This document shows, piece after piece, positions 13,288 to 13,575 of a stretch of DNA of 13,575 nt. The stretch lies in assembly GCA_020722405.1 (NCBI GenBank), contig DYKW01000035.1, positions 1 to 13,575 on the forward strand, read 5' to 3'. The number at the start of each line of letters is the position of its first letter. Position 1 is the first letter of the stretch. The stretch is from Anaerolinea thermophila (lineage in GTDB: Bacteria; Chloroflexota; Anaerolineae; Anaerolineales; DRKV01). Position numbers and translations under genes: made by a program. The notes below the pieces were generated by a model, which had not been told where the DNA came from, made no database searches, and saw nothing but the letters and a program-made list of their open reading frames with translations.

Positions 13288-13575
13288 ATGAAAAGAACAT
13301 CCCTCTTTATTTTGCTTGCCATGCTGTTAGGGCTATCGCTGGCCTGTAGTTTCCTCTCCGGCGGCAACCAAAACCCGCCCCCCGCCCCCACCACTGTCTC
13401 TGGTAGTAGTGGGGAAGCCACAGCATCGGCGCCTGAAACCAACGCCGAAACACCGACATCCGAAAGCAACACCGAAACACCGCCCACAGCACCACCCGCT
13501 GAAAACAACGGTACACCTGGGGAATTCCAGGATGTCACAGCGCTGACGGTCAATTATCGCCTGAAAATCAACGTT
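13288..13575 (+). CDS. Lipoprotein, N-terminal part (runs off the window)
   Basis: The first 96 codons are present and the frame is open at the right edge. MKRTSLFILLAMLLGLSLAC is a classical lipoprotein signal: Lys/Arg n-region, hydrophobic core, and lipobox LSLAC with Cys20 as the lipidation site. After it comes a low-complexity Pro/Thr/Ser/Glu linker (about residues 25-80) of the type that spaces an extracytoplasmic domain from the membrane. From about residue 81 (GEFQDVTALTVNYRLKINV) a beta-rich folded domain seems to begin. AAAGGAG at 13272-13278 lies 9 nt before the ATG, supporting this start. The mature domain, and so the function, is outside the window; solute-binding or surface roles are both possible. 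Confidence 0.85.
   Translation, partial: MKRTSLFILLAMLLGLSLACSFLSGGNQNPPPAPTTVSGSSGEATASAPETNAETPTSESNTETPPTAPPAENNGTPGEFQDVTALTVNYRLKINV

Noticed and set aside
13209..13553. Minus-strand ORF of 114 aa
   Set aside because: It is the antisense of the lipoprotein gene, which has a ribosome-binding site, lipobox and linker.

Overview
This is a bacterial chromosomal window of moderate GC content, and it has the look of an accessory or low-density genome region. The best guess is Chloroflexota (Anaerolineae-like). The reasons are the combination of stand-alone cyclic-nucleotide-binding proteins, a BchI-like AAA+ gene not surrounded by photosynthesis genes, a secreted glycosidase with a C-terminal membrane anchor, and intergenic spaces filled with degenerate 7-9 bp tandem repeats. 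That assignment is an inference from style, not proof.

Layout. A plus-strand block runs from 1 to about 8650. It opens with two operator-like dyads. These are followed by a large secreted six-hairpin glycosidase-like protein, a UGT/MurG-type glycosyltransferase and a polysaccharide flippase, which together form a surface-glycan module. Next come a pteridine-reductase-type SDR, FolB and FolK, a tight folate/pterin module. Last are a stand-alone cNMP-binding protein and a 72-aa protein of unknown function. A minus-strand block runs from 12527 down to 8812: hotdog acyl-CoA thioesterase, Mg-chelatase-subunit-I-like AAA+ ATPase, an internally deleted uroporphyrinogen-decarboxylase-like remnant, RsmD rRNA methyltransferase, and a cNMP-domain histidine kinase. 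The two blocks converge at about 8653-8812. After 12528 there are about 760 bp without a gene, and then a lipoprotein gene that runs off the right edge.

Repeats and mobile DNA. Three intergenic spaces hold short-period arrays. At 8673-8765 and at 12653-12882 the same two families, a heptamer and an octamer, sit next to each other in the same order but in opposite orientation. At 13044-13188 there is a 129-bp MITE-like element with imperfect 23-bp terminal inverted repeats, a direct repeat of 8-9 bp on either side, and nested internal stems. This is the most striking undescribed-looking object in the window.

How it fits together. The glycan genes are probably co-transcribed, by a 22-bp gap and then an ATGA overlap. 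The SDR-folB-folK set is also tightly packed (10-bp gap, then ATGA overlap). Its Asp/Tyr/Lys signature matches pteridine reductase rather than an ordinary SDR, so it probably reduces a dihydropterin or dihydrofolate. The minus operon looks like a housekeeping/tetrapyrrole-flavoured string in which the uroD-like gene has decayed but its last codons still carry the ribosome-binding site of rsmD.
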